DNA of 64,000 nucleotides from Paenibacillus sp. TCA20 (GTDB taxonomy: Bacteria; Bacillota; Bacilli; Paenibacillales; Paenibacillaceae), in NCBI RefSeq assembly GCF_000732325.1, contig NZ_BBIW01000008.1:124001-188000 (forward strand), in the 5' to 3' direction. The notes under the pieces were generated by a model. The model had not been told where the DNA came from. It searched no databases and was given only the letters and a program-made list of their open reading frames with translations. Shown here piece by piece: positions 45,815 through 54,596 of the stretch (position 1 is its first letter; every line of letters starts with the position of its first letter). The position numbers and the translations under genes are program-made.

Positions 45815-45899
45815 GGGTTTCACTCCTTATGTTCTTTATGAATCCATCTTACCTCGCTCACGCCGAATTCTCCTTCGATTCAGCGAACAAAGCACAAAA

Positions 45900-45923
45900 G
45901 CATGTGACAATGTTGTCACATGC
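45900..45923 (-). promoter_or_regulatory. BceR-type operator
   Basis: Perfect 11-base inverted arms GCATGTGACAA and TTGTCACATGC around TG. The core TGTGAC...GTCACA matches the type of inverted repeat bound by BceR-like regulators upstream of bceA in Bacillus. It includes the stop codon of bceS. Confidence 0.75.
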
Positions 45924-46920
45924 CTGCAAGATGATCGAAATCATTAGGAACAGGAAAGGTAAGATAGAAGGCCGTGCCATGCCCCACAGCAGACTGAACC
46001 TCAATATGAATCCGAAGGGAATCAGCCGATTTCTGTGCCAAATACAGCCCCATTCCCGTAGCCGCGCTTTCCTGATGCCGGGTTGTTGAGGTGAATCCCC
46101 GATCAAAAATGCGGGGCAGATCCTTCGGATCAATACCGCGGCCAAAATCCTGAATGGTCAGAATAACATGTCCGTTCTCCTTCCGGCTCTCTACGATAAT
46201 ATCCGAAGCCTCACTGTATTTGACGGCATTGGTCAGGATCTGCCGGAGGATGAAGCCGAGCCATTTTGCATCTGTGAGCACCTGAGGCGCTTCCAGCGAT
46301 ACGTCAAAGCCGATTCCTTTTTGGATACACCAAGATTTCAAGTCCCGAATCTCCTTGTAGATGATCGGTTCAAGCGAGGTCTCCTCAATATACAGATCAT
46401 TCTCGATAAAAGGAATCCGCTTCTGATGCAGCTGCTGATCGAGCAGATGGTGAATCCGCAGCCATTCGAACTGGAGCTGGCTCTTGAGCGCATCATCAGG
46501 CAAACGGTCAATCATGAGCCGCATCGCCGTCAGGGGTGTCTTGACTTCGTGAATCCACGAGAGCAGTTCATCCTTCTCCTGCTCGAGGAGCAGAAGGCGG
46601 CCGGATGCTTCTTTTTTATAGTGCTGGGTCTGCATCGTCACTGCATCCTCCACAATCTGCTCGAAGGGACTATCGGCGTTCTTGAAGGCTGTAAGATCAT
46701 AGGTGTGATTCCAGGCCTTCAACTGTTTGAAGAACTTGGTTTCCTTATGATACCGAATAAAGAAGAACAAAATACAGAGCATGGAAGACAGCAGTGTAAT
46801 ATACAGAATGGGCAGCAGTGGAACAGAGGTATCGATATAGGCGACGAACAGCGTCAGCAGCTGCAGGACGAGGATCAGCAGCAGCCAGCTGCGCCGTTCA
46901 ATAAGAAACCCCCGAATCAT
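45916..46920 (-). CDS. bceS: intramembrane-sensing histidine kinase
   Basis: A 334-residue kinase with two N-terminal helices joined by a very short outer loop (AYIDTSVP), so it cannot sense ligand itself but reads the transporter. H-box SWIHEVKTPLTAM (His124), N-box LTNAVKYS, G-boxes DFGRGIDPKDLPRIFDRGF and TGMGLYLAQK. The ATG overlaps the response-regulator stop. Matches BceS in size and topology. Confidence 0.92.
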   Translation of the reverse strand: MIRGFLIERRSWLLLILVLQLLTLFVAYIDTSVPLLPILYITLLSSMLCILFFFIRYHKETKFFKQLKAWNHTYDLTAFKNADSPFEQIVEDAVTMQTQHYKKEASGRLLLLEQEKDELLSWIHEVKTPLTAMRLMIDRLPDDALKSQLQFEWLRIHHLLDQQLHQKRIPFIENDLYIEETSLEPIIYKEIRDLKSWCIQKGIGFDVSLEAPQVLTDAKWLGFILRQILTNAVKYSEASDIIVESRKENGHVILTIQDFGRGIDPKDLPRIFDRGFTSTTRHQESAATGMGLYLAQKSADSLRIHIEVQSAVGHGTAFYLTFPVPNDFDHLAGM

Positions 46921-47606
46921 GGGGCAGCCTCTTCCGTAGCCATGTAACCCTGTCCGACCTTGGTTTCAATATAAGCACCTAGGCCGATCGTTTCGAGCTT
47001 CTTCCGCAGCCGGTTCACATTGACGGTGAGCGTATTGTCGCTCACAAAATGCTCATTATCCCACAGACTTTTGATGAGGTCCTCTCTGCTGATGATTTGG
47101 TTCTTCTGCTCAATCAGCATCTTGAGGATGAACATCTCATTTTTCGTGAGCTCTGCTGTGCCTTGATCGTTTGAAATGATGTTCTTCACATATTCTATGG
47201 CTGCTCCTCTCCAGGTCTTAAGCTGGGTTGGCTCTGTATTGTAATTGTAGACACGGCGGAGCGTGGCCTGGATCTTGGCGATCAGGACATCGAAATGAAA
47301 CGGCTTCTGAATGAAGTCGTCAGCTCCGAGCTGCATGGACATCACCATATCCGTCGGGTGGTCACGGGATGACAGAAAGATGATGGGCACGTTGGAGTGG
47401 GCCCGAATCATACGGCACCAATGAAACCCGTCGAACTTGGGAAGCTGGATGTCGATGATGACTAGATCGGGCTGGATCTCCGCAAACTCCTGCATGACTT
47501 TATCAAAATTGCGTACACCGTATGTATCATAAGACCACTGCGATAAACGGTCCTTTATTTCTTGAAACAAGGTCAGATCATCCTCGATGAGCATGATTGT
47601 GAACAT
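46917..47606 (-). CDS. bceR: OmpR-family response regulator
   Basis: A 229-residue regulator: receiver domain with phospho-acceptor Asp52 (LVIIDIQLP), acidic pocket IEDD and Lys in IQKPFHFD; OmpR-type winged helix (LTKNEMFILKMLIEQKNQIISREDLIKSLWDNEHFVSDNTLTVNVNRLRKKLE). The ATG at 47606 follows GGTGA; a GTG at 47621 is the alternative. First gene of bceRS-bceAB. Confidence 0.92.
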   Translation of the reverse strand: MFTIMLIEDDLTLFQEIKDRLSQWSYDTYGVRNFDKVMQEFAEIQPDLVIIDIQLPKFDGFHWCRMIRAHSNVPIIFLSSRDHPTDMVMSMQLGADDFIQKPFHFDVLIAKIQATLRRVYNYNTEPTQLKTWRGAAIEYVKNIISNDQGTAELTKNEMFILKMLIEQKNQIISREDLIKSLWDNEHFVSDNTLTVNVNRLRKKLETIGLGAYIETKVGQGYMATEEAAP

Positions 47607-47787
47607 ATGACAAGTCACCACATTTCTCTATAGATTACTATAGCCAGTGTATAGGAAATTGTTTACTGATTAAAGTGAGGAACTATTTGATGAAGGATAC
47701 TCACAGTGAATCGAGTGCCAGGTTCAATTTGCTGTAAAGGGTTAATAATGAGCATACGTACAACTTTACAGAAAAGAGGGCTGCATC

Positions 47788-47916
47788 ATGGTTAATAAAG
47801 ATACACAAAACAATGAAGAAGATAAAGCGATCCGTGATGATGAACCGGACCAATTCGAGAAGACCGGCGGCAAGGCTGGCGAGGATGAAGGGAAGTCTGA
47901 GCAAAGCAACGCGTAA
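47788..47916 (+). CDS. small acidic hydrophilic protein (42 aa)
   Basis: An open frame of 42 residues, starting MVNKDTQNNEEDKAIRDDE and ending KSEQSNA. It is rich in Asp, Glu, Lys and Gly and has no hydrophobic segment, so it is probably disordered. AGAGGG lies 8 bases before the ATG and a strong terminator follows 12 bases after the stop, both supporting a real gene. Function unknown. Confidence 0.65.
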   Translation: MVNKDTQNNEEDKAIRDDEPDQFEKTGGKAGEDEGKSEQSNA

Positions 47917-47927
47917 GCTAAGCACCA

Positions 47928-47964
47928 AACACCCTTTCGCTACAAGGCGAGAGGGTGTTTTTTA
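47928..47964 (+). terminator. intrinsic terminator
   Basis: AACACCCTTTCGC pairs with GCGAGAGGGTGTT, followed by TTTT; may also serve the convergent multicopper oxidase gene. Confidence 0.85.
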
Positions 47965-47985
47965 TTGAAGTGGGTCCTGTATTCC

Positions 47986-49419
47986 TTACTCTACAATGAC
48001 GCTGGCTTCCATACTCGGATGCGTAGCACAATAATAGTTATAGGTCCCTTTCTCATGAAAAGTGTGACTGAACTCCTCCCCAGGTCCGAGATGACGGCTG
48101 TCGAAGGCGCCTCCTATATCCGTAACCGTATGAAAGACAGGATCCTGGTTCTCCCAGGTGACGGTAGTTCCGGCTTTAATTCGAAGCTCTTTCACAGAAT
48201 ATTTCATGTGACTGATTGCTACCATAGCTCCTTCCCGGGACTCTTCCAAGGGGGAGACAGGAGCACCAGCTGTTCCTGTTATGCTGCGATGATGTTCATT
48301 TTCTGTTTGTCTCCCGGCCTCACCATGCTGTCCATGCCCTTCATGTTCTGATGCCGGTCCTTGATCACCGATCATGACCATCGTATGCATGCCGCCAGGA
48401 TAGACACCATTGTTCGTATTGTCGACAATGTTATGGCTGTGGAAGGGGTAGGCCCCTTCCTGGATGAATGTAATTAACAGGTCGTAGCGCTCACCGGGCC
48501 CGATATTTACCGTGTCCTTCTCAAGCGGGGCAGGCAGCGGCCTGCCGTCAGATGCGATCACTTCAAAATGATGCCCATGCAGATGCATGGCATGAGGCCG
48601 GTATCCGGAATTGATGATGCGGACGAGTACCTTCTCCCCGATCTTGCCTGTAATGAGCGTACCTGGGTCCTTCTCGGTGTCAGGATAGGCCTTGCCGTTA
48701 ATCGTAAAATAGGTAGGCTTGAAGTCAGTACGATCATACTTCTTGCCCTCCTGCACGGCCTTGTGCCATACCGGATCAATCTCGTTCAATACGAAAGTAT
48801 ATTCTTTGTCGTATTTCGGACCACTGGTCCAAGCCTCATTAGCTCCGTCCTTTGCTTTGACAATAAAAGCCCCGGTCATTCCCATCTGCAGATGCTCAAT
48901 CGTATCGACATGACAGTGATAGAAGTAGGTTCCTGCATGATCGGCCTTGAATCTATAGGTATAGCTGTCTCCCACAAGCAAATCCTTGGAGGTGTGCGGC
49001 ACACCGTCGTTCGCCTGATCCGTATCGAGTCCATGAAAATGAATCGTATGCCCGACCTGCTTAATCCCCTTCTGGGAGGTGCCCAGATTGGTCAAAGTAA
49101 CTTCTACCAGATCTCCTTCATTAACGGTGAGGGTAGGGGCAGGATATCCGGCAGTCCCCTTTGCTTGTTGCTCACTATATCCCCACACGTATACAGATGT
49201 CTCATCAGGGAGCTTGAGAGTACCGTCCGTGGCATAGAAGTGAAATCGTTTGGTCTCCGGAAGAGACGTATTTTTCTCGTTTGGACTGTGGGAAACAGCC
49301 GCTGCAGAGAGACTAGACCCCAAGCCGGTCCCTATATTTATCATCGAAAATAAAATCATAACAATAAGCAGGATTGTGATTGTTCGGAACAGAAGTGCTT
49401 TTCTGGATGAATTTATCAT
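47986..49419 (-). CDS. multicopper oxidase with fused C-terminal plastocyanin-like domain
   Basis: A 477-residue exported copper enzyme. An N-terminal signal/anchor helix is followed by two cupredoxin domains: HTIHFHG (His127, His129), YFYHCHVDTIEHLQMGM (Cys169 with neighbouring His and Met as type 1 ligands), HAMHLHGHHFEV (279-284) and YPFHSHNIV (327-329). A His-rich linker (about 358-378) leads to a third cupredoxin with its own type 1 set: His430, Cys464, His467, Met470 (VFHTVTD; NYYCATHPSM). The first two domains resemble two-domain laccases or nitrite-reductase-like oxidases. The fused domain probably relays electrons. AAAGGAA precedes the ATG. Confidence 0.87.
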   Translation of the reverse strand: MINSSRKALLFRTITILLIVMILFSMINIGTGLGSSLSAAAVSHSPNEKNTSLPETKRFHFYATDGTLKLPDETSVYVWGYSEQQAKGTAGYPAPTLTVNEGDLVEVTLTNLGTSQKGIKQVGHTIHFHGLDTDQANDGVPHTSKDLLVGDSYTYRFKADHAGTYFYHCHVDTIEHLQMGMTGAFIVKAKDGANEAWTSGPKYDKEYTFVLNEIDPVWHKAVQEGKKYDRTDFKPTYFTINGKAYPDTEKDPGTLITGKIGEKVLVRIINSGYRPHAMHLHGHHFEVIASDGRPLPAPLEKDTVNIGPGERYDLLITFIQEGAYPFHSHNIVDNTNNGVYPGGMHTMVMIGDQGPASEHEGHGQHGEAGRQTENEHHRSITGTAGAPVSPLEESREGAMVAISHMKYSVKELRIKAGTTVTWENQDPVFHTVTDIGGAFDSRHLGPGEEFSHTFHEKGTYNYYCATHPSMEASVIVE

Positions 49420-49552
49420 ATGTTGTTCCTTTCCCCTTGAAATTGGGTATATGTAACAGAGATAATAAATCGAAACATTTCATTACGCTAAGCGTCCATA
49501 TAGTTAGGATACTGGCTTTCAGTTTAAGCAAACAGGGGGAGGAATATGCGTA

Positions 49553-50926
49553 GTGAGGAAATACATAGCCATAATGCTTGTTTTCATAATCATCAGTATG
49601 GGTGTTGCCTTTCAGGCCTCCTTTGCTGCAGCGTACACCGAAGAGGTATTTATTGAAGATGAGGCACTATCCTATGGACTGAAGTCAATACTTAATAAGC
49701 CGGTTGATGAGCCGCTCACGACAGAAGATTTGGCTTCCTTGAAGGTCGTTGATCTGCGGAGCTTGGGAATTAAGAGTCTGGCTGGACTAGAGCACGCGGT
49801 AAATATGACCCATCTGAGGCTGTCCGGCAATGAAATATCTGATCTTGCACCTATAAGCAAAATAAAGACCTTGCGGGAAGTCGATGTAAGGAGTAACTAT
49901 ATTACTTCAATTGAGGAATTAGCAGAGCTTACGGATTTGGGAAGACTGTACATAAGCAATAATGGAGTTGCATCCATCGAGGTCGTCAGCAACTTTCCTC
50001 GGTTACATACCCTTCTGATCAGCGGCAATCCGATAGACCGTCTGGATGCGCTGGAAGAAGCCAAGGCATTAAGCTGGCTGGAAGCAACCGACAATGGAAT
50101 TACAGATATTTCGGTGCTGGCTGAGCTTCCGGCCCTTCGGTATATTCAGCTGGACAATAATGAGATCGAGGACTTGTCCCCTCTTGAGCATCTGACAGAA
50201 ACACTTGAGGGAATCAGTATGAACAATAATGAAATCACCGATATAGCGCCACTTGCAAGTCTGAAGAACTTAAGGTCCATCCAGCTGGCAAATAACCAGA
50301 TCTATGATCTGGCACCTCTGGCGGATTTGGCAGAGCTCAGCGAGCTGCAGCTGTCAGGCAATCGAATATGGGATATTTCACCCCTTGCAGAGCATGACTT
50401 TATCTATTATCCGGCAAACCGGGTTGGAAACGTGCTGGAATACTATTCTTTGGGACTCGCTGACAACTATCTGGACTTAAGCGAAGGAAGCGACACATTA
50501 GATATTTTTGAGAAAATAACGGCCAATGACAGAGACAAACGATCCCAAGGCGAGCTGCAGCGCTTAATCATTGGATCAAGCACAGCCTATGCCGGCAGCA
50601 TGGAGTTTTCTTTGGAAAGTGCTCCGTATATAAGCGATAATCGCACCTATGTACCACTTCGGTTTGCAGCAGAACAGCTGGGAGCTGATGTGGAGTGGAA
50701 TCAAGATCTTAGTGAAGTGACGATCCAGGTTGGAGACACAACGATTCGCTGGGCAGAGGGAAGCAGGCAGGTGGATGTGAATGGTAGGATTGAACGGTAT
50801 GATGTACCGCTGATGCAGCAGCATGGCAGCTTGTTTGTTCCTGTCCGCTTCATATCCGATCAGCTGAATGCGGATACGGCCTTTATCAACGAAACGAAGA
50901 CAGCCCTCATTTTCAATAAGGAATAA
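49553..50926 (+). CDS. exported LRR protein with copper-amine-oxidase-like C-terminal domain
   Basis: A 457-residue secreted protein: signal peptide (KYIAIMLVFIIISMGVAFQASFAAA), about nine 22-residue internalin-type leucine-rich repeats (residues 60-280; for example LTHLRLSGNEISDLAPISKI-like units), and a C-terminal Cu_amine_oxidN1-type domain (YVPLRFAAEQLGADVEWNQDLSEVTI, then FVPVRFISDQLNADTAF). That domain is widespread in Paenibacillus exoproteins and is not itself catalytic. Likely a surface-binding or protein-interaction role. The GTG start lies 11 bases after GGGGGAGG. Confidence 0.87.
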   Translation: MRKYIAIMLVFIIISMGVAFQASFAAAYTEEVFIEDEALSYGLKSILNKPVDEPLTTEDLASLKVVDLRSLGIKSLAGLEHAVNMTHLRLSGNEISDLAPISKIKTLREVDVRSNYITSIEELAELTDLGRLYISNNGVASIEVVSNFPRLHTLLISGNPIDRLDALEEAKALSWLEATDNGITDISVLAELPALRYIQLDNNEIEDLSPLEHLTETLEGISMNNNEITDIAPLASLKNLRSIQLANNQIYDLAPLADLAELSELQLSGNRIWDISPLAEHDFIYYPANRVGNVLEYYSLGLADNYLDLSEGSDTLDIFEKITANDRDKRSQGELQRLIIGSSTAYAGSMEFSLESAPYISDNRTYVPLRFAAEQLGADVEWNQDLSEVTIQVGDTTIRWAEGSRQVDVNGRIERYDVPLMQQHGSLFVPVRFISDQLNADTAFINETKTALIFNKE

Positions 50927-50957
50927 AATAAAGCCTTCCAGTTCATTCTTTTGTTGT

Positions 50958-50984
50958 GAACCCTCATCTTGCTGATGGGGGTTC
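50958..50984. terminator. hairpin between convergent genes
   Basis: GAACCCTCATC and GATGGGGGTTC form an 11-bp stem with one mismatch around TTGCT; the T-tracts on either side are poor. Confidence 0.55.
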
Positions 50985-51008
50985 GCTTGTTCGCATTGGA
51001 TCTACTTT

Positions 51009-51596
51009 CTAGTCCATGGTAGCGATGATCCACCTGTCCTCTTCTGTCCCCTTCTCCGGAATCAATGTATATTCAAAAGATCCATAGGTGACTTCTTCTT
51101 TCATCTGAATGGCATAGCTTACTGCAATTTGGATTCTTTTCTCCTTCTCCAAATAAGTGATTGAATCAACAGATTGGAACTCAATCGCTTCTCCATCCGT
51201 GTGCAGATAGGCTAATAAATTCAGATTTTGTTCCATTGCATCCTCGGACATTCCTTCTGAGAAGCCTTCTGAATCATTGCTGACGATCGCTTCCATATTG
51301 CGCTGGATGGTCTCCGCCATGTCCAATGTAAAAAAATCCTGTACATAATTTGCCATATCTATAGAGACACCTTCTTGAAATTTAGTGGGATCAGAGGGGG
51401 CGGACCTTTCAAATATAATCGTTTGTTCTTCAGCCTCCGGCTGCTCTGCTGGAACAGTTTTTGGCGCTGTTTCTGTCGCATTAACAGGGTCGGGAAGATC
51501 AGGAGTCGAAGTCTCCGTCTCTGCTTGACTACATCCAGTGATCCATAGTAACACTGCGGCGCTTGCTGCATAGAGGATAATTCGGCTTTTTTTCAT
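51009..51596 (-). CDS. lipoprotein of unknown function
   Basis: A 195-residue lipoprotein: MKKSRIILYAASAAVLLWITGC with lipobox ITGC (Cys22), a Thr/Pro/Glu-rich tether to about residue 62, then a small folded domain (ANYVQDFFTLDMAETIQRNMEAIVSND ... RIQIAVSYAIQMKEEVTYGSFEYTLIP), which may be an NTF2-like fold. No family recognised with certainty. Confidence 0.75.
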   Translation of the reverse strand: MKKSRIILYAASAAVLLWITGCSQAETETSTPDLPDPVNATETAPKTVPAEQPEAEEQTIIFERSAPSDPTKFQEGVSIDMANYVQDFFTLDMAETIQRNMEAIVSNDSEGFSEGMSEDAMEQNLNLLAYLHTDGEAIEFQSVDSITYLEKEKRIQIAVSYAIQMKEEVTYGSFEYTLIPEKGTEEDRWIIATMD

Positions 51597-51875
51597 CTGT
51601 ATAACGACTCCTTTTGATTTAATTTAATACTTCTACTGACGCCGGCGTTCTACATAAAGTTGCAATAGAATCTTTATTACATCATGCCGAAAATATTAAT
51701 ATTTTCATGAAAAAACAGAGGAATATGATAGATTGTCGACTATTGTCATCATTTCTCAACAATTGATACACAAGGATATATAGGCAGTTTTTTTAAAAAA
51801 ATAGGTTTACATATTTTCCCTCTAAATATAGTATGAAGGAGTACGTCCATAACGTTTAAGGGGGAGAGCAATATT

Positions 51876-53384
51876 ATTAATCGTAAATCTTTCAAATGGC
51901 TTGCTGCGCCGCTCATTCTGATGCTGGTCGTATTGACAGGCTGTCAGTCAGTAGGTGGATTTGATGTCAATTCAGCCATACTAGGAAGCAAGGAAAAATT
52001 ATATCAGCCGATGGAATCCCGTCAGACACTCGATCTGGAAGTTACACCGTCTGCGAATGCAACTGCGGAAGATAAGGAAATGATAGACCTATTGAACTCC
52101 ATTTCCGTACATATTGACAGTGCCAAATCGGAAGATATGGATCATGCTTCGGTTACAGGCTCTGTATACTATTTGGATAATGAAATTCCATTCCTCTTCA
52201 GCATGGATAAAGCCGGGTTTGCTCTTGATATTGAGGGTGCAGAGAAGCCGGTCTACTTCTCGCTTGGGGAAGAGATAGAAACACCAGAGATGACAGAATA
52301 TTATGAGCAGGTAGAGGATGTAACCTGGGAATTGGCGAGCTTCTTGGTGAAGCATTTGCCTAATCCAGACACGATCTCGGTTGCAAAGGCACAAGAGACA
52401 GTTAATGGAGAGCAGCTTGACCTCACTCAGCTTCATGTGGAACTCAGCGGTACAGAGATGGTCGAGCTTATCCGTCCGTTCCTGACTTCTATTGCTGAGG
52501 ATGAAGAAGGCTTGAAGCAGCTCATTGGCAATCTCTACGATGCCATCTCAGTTATGTTTGTTGCGATCGAAGCGGAAGATGAGTCCCTTGAAGGAGCTTC
52601 GGAGTTCCTGTCTCCGGAATCCAAGGATACGACGGTAGCGATGATTCATGGCGCGATCACGGGTTATCTGGATGAGTTCCTTGTGGATTATGATCAAGAA
52701 GTTGAGAAATTGTTCAATGAAACACCAGAGCTGAAGACCGTATTTGGCGATGATACGAATCTTACAGTAGATTATTATTTCGACAGCGAGCTGAATGCCC
52801 GCAAATCAGATATGGAGCTGAAGGTAGCCATTCCCGCATCGGATGAACTGCCTGTCAGTGAAATCAAGCTTGTAAATACCTCTGAGATCTGGAACTACGG
52901 AACAGAAGTCAAGGCAGATCAGGTCGATACTTCGAGTGGCGTTCTTGATGTGATGTACGGTGAAGCAACGACAGGCGAAATTCTTCGTAATTTTGAAGGA
53001 TCCGCACCAGTGCATGAGCTGCTGCTGAACTCCGGTATGACCAGCATGTTCACTTATCTTGATCCGGAAGACGAGTATTACGGATTGGTGAATAACGACG
53101 GTACCGGATTTGTAGCCCTTCGTTATTTTGCAGACCAGTTTGAAGCGGATGTGAAATGGACCAAAGGCTCGAATCAGATTGTGGTGACGAATGACCTGAC
53201 GCTTGCGCAATCCACTTATACGCTGGGCTCTAAACAAGCTGTCGTCAATGGAGAGAAGGTAACCTTGCCTTCTGCACCTTATATGGAGCATGGGATGGTC
53301 TATGTTCCACTGCGTTCCATTGCAGAAGCACTGGATGCAACGGTTACGTTTGAAGACGGCTGGTATGCCGTAGAACGTAAGTAA
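51876..53384 (+). CDS. lipoprotein with copper-amine-oxidase-like domain, probable ATT start
   Basis: From the ATT at 51876 the protein has 502 residues and a model lipoprotein signal: (M)NRKSFKWLAAPLILMLVVLTGC, lipobox LTGC. GGGGGAG (51860-51866) lies 9 bases upstream. No ATG, GTG or TTG exists in frame between the upstream stop (51834) and the ATG at 51921, which would leave only seven residues before the lipidated Cys. The middle is an all-alpha/beta lipoprotein region; the last 110 residues are a Cu_amine_oxidN1-type domain (FVALRYFADQFEADVKWTKGSNQIVV ... YVPLRSIAEALDATVTF). Function unknown, probably surface-located. Confidence 0.75.
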   Translation: MNRKSFKWLAAPLILMLVVLTGCQSVGGFDVNSAILGSKEKLYQPMESRQTLDLEVTPSANATAEDKEMIDLLNSISVHIDSAKSEDMDHASVTGSVYYLDNEIPFLFSMDKAGFALDIEGAEKPVYFSLGEEIETPEMTEYYEQVEDVTWELASFLVKHLPNPDTISVAKAQETVNGEQLDLTQLHVELSGTEMVELIRPFLTSIAEDEEGLKQLIGNLYDAISVMFVAIEAEDESLEGASEFLSPESKDTTVAMIHGAITGYLDEFLVDYDQEVEKLFNETPELKTVFGDDTNLTVDYYFDSELNARKSDMELKVAIPASDELPVSEIKLVNTSEIWNYGTEVKADQVDTSSGVLDVMYGEATTGEILRNFEGSAPVHELLLNSGMTSMFTYLDPEDEYYGLVNNDGTGFVALRYFADQFEADVKWTKGSNQIVVTNDLTLAQSTYTLGSKQAVVNGEKVTLPSAPYMEHGMVYVPLRSIAEALDATVTFEDGWYAVERK

Positions 53385-53411
53385 TAGCACGACACTGTAA
53401 CATGAGCACTG

Positions 53412-53453
53412 AGCTGTTCAATGCTGCCGATGGCGGTATTGAGCAGCTTTTTC
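53412..53453 (+). terminator. intrinsic terminator
   Basis: AGCTGTTCAAT pairs with ATTGAGCAGCT with further inner TGCCG/CGGTA pairing, followed by TTTT. Confidence 0.8.
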
Positions 53454-53586
53454 TTTACAACTTCTGCAGGCCGGGTTAAATAGAGCGAGCAGAGATTGAA
53501 AAGGGGAGGTCTGATACGGAAAAAGTCCATGTTTTGTCCGGGGTGAATACTCTATAATGGCTAGGCAAGTAGGGAGGAGGAGAGGT

Positions 53587-54423
53587 ATGGCAACAACTTC
53601 AGCGAAGCAGGTCACACTTTCTGCAACGAAAGAATGGATCATGCGATCCCGATTTAACGGACATGACTATCGAATTTGTGTGTATTGTCCAGTAGAGGAG
53701 CCTCCAGCAGAAGGCTTTCCTATCATTTATACCCTTGATGGCAATGCGACCTTTGCAATGACAACGGAAATGATTCGAATTCAATCGGTGAGACGGGAGA
53801 AGACGGGGGTCGTTCCAGCGATTGTGGTCGGTATTGGCTATGATCTGGATGCGCCGTTTCCGCCGCGCAGACACTATGATCTGACGATGCCGGCTAACGA
53901 AGCAGAGCTGCCTGCAATGCCAGGAGGAAGAGAACGCCCGGAGCAGGGCGGAGCTAGGGAATTTATGTCCTTTATCGAAGAACAGCTCAAACCGGAAATC
54001 GAGCAGCATTATTCGGTGAATGCAAGCAAGCAAATGATCATCGGACATTCACTCGGAGGCTTGTTCGTGCTGCAAATGCTGTTTGCGAGACCGGGTACTT
54101 TTCATACATACATTGCCGGAAGCCCTTCTATTCATTGGAATGAGTCTTATCTTGCAGTGCAGGAGGAGACGTGGACGAAGGCGCTAAATTCCAGAGAGCT
54201 TGCGTCACTGAAGGTTCGGGTTCTGGTGGCCGTAGGCGAGCGGGAGGGGAGCTTCAAGATCCCGATGATTGAGAATGCCAAGAAGCAGGCAGAACGGCTC
54301 TCCGCTCTATCCGAATATGGCGTACACGCTGCATTCAAGGAATTCGAGGACGAGAATCACAGCTCCATACTGCCTGTACTGATTAATCGGGCTTTACGAT
54401 TTGCGGATTGGGCGAGCGAATAA
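53587..54423 (+). CDS. besA: siderophore esterase, BesA/IroE-like
   Basis: A 278-residue serine esterase of the esterase-D family. GHSLGG at 153-158 (Ser155) is the nucleophile elbow; DGNATFAM and VVGIGYDLDAPFPPRRHYDLT are conserved in trilactone siderophore hydrolases, and ENHSSILP holds the catalytic His. BesA and IroE open triscatecholate lactones such as ferric bacillibactin to release iron in the cytoplasm. Placed directly upstream of the AraC activator and feu-type importer genes, which supports that role. The ATG at 53587 follows GGGAGGAGGAGAGG. Confidence 0.82.
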   Translation: MATTSAKQVTLSATKEWIMRSRFNGHDYRICVYCPVEEPPAEGFPIIYTLDGNATFAMTTEMIRIQSVRREKTGVVPAIVVGIGYDLDAPFPPRRHYDLTMPANEAELPAMPGGRERPEQGGAREFMSFIEEQLKPEIEQHYSVNASKQMIIGHSLGGLFVLQMLFARPGTFHTYIAGSPSIHWNESYLAVQEETWTKALNSRELASLKVRVLVAVGEREGSFKIPMIENAKKQAERLSALSEYGVHAAFKEFEDENHSSILPVLINRALRFADWASE

Positions 54424-54433
54424 CGGACAACAA

Positions 54434-54479
54434 GACAACTTTTCTCAGGAGTACTTTTGAGGAAGTTGTCGTTTTTTTT
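54434..54479 (+). terminator. intrinsic terminator after esterase gene
   Basis: GACAACTT-CTCA pairs with TGAG-AAGTTGTC, followed by TTTTTTTT. Confidence 0.9.
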
Positions 54480-54542
54480 CTGCGGATGAAAATGAATTTT
54501 CGTATATTTCAAAAAAAATCACTGCAAAGTCTTGAAATTTGA

Positions 54543-54574
54543 TATACTCTTTATGATATTGATAATCATTATCA
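54543..54574 (+). promoter_or_regulatory. promoter with Fur box upstream of AraC activator
   Basis: TATACT (54543-54548) as -10 with a weak -35, followed by a perfect Fur box TGATAATCATTATCA (54560-54574). Confidence 0.8.
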
Positions 54575-54596
54575 TTTATGAGGTGGTGATTCCAAC

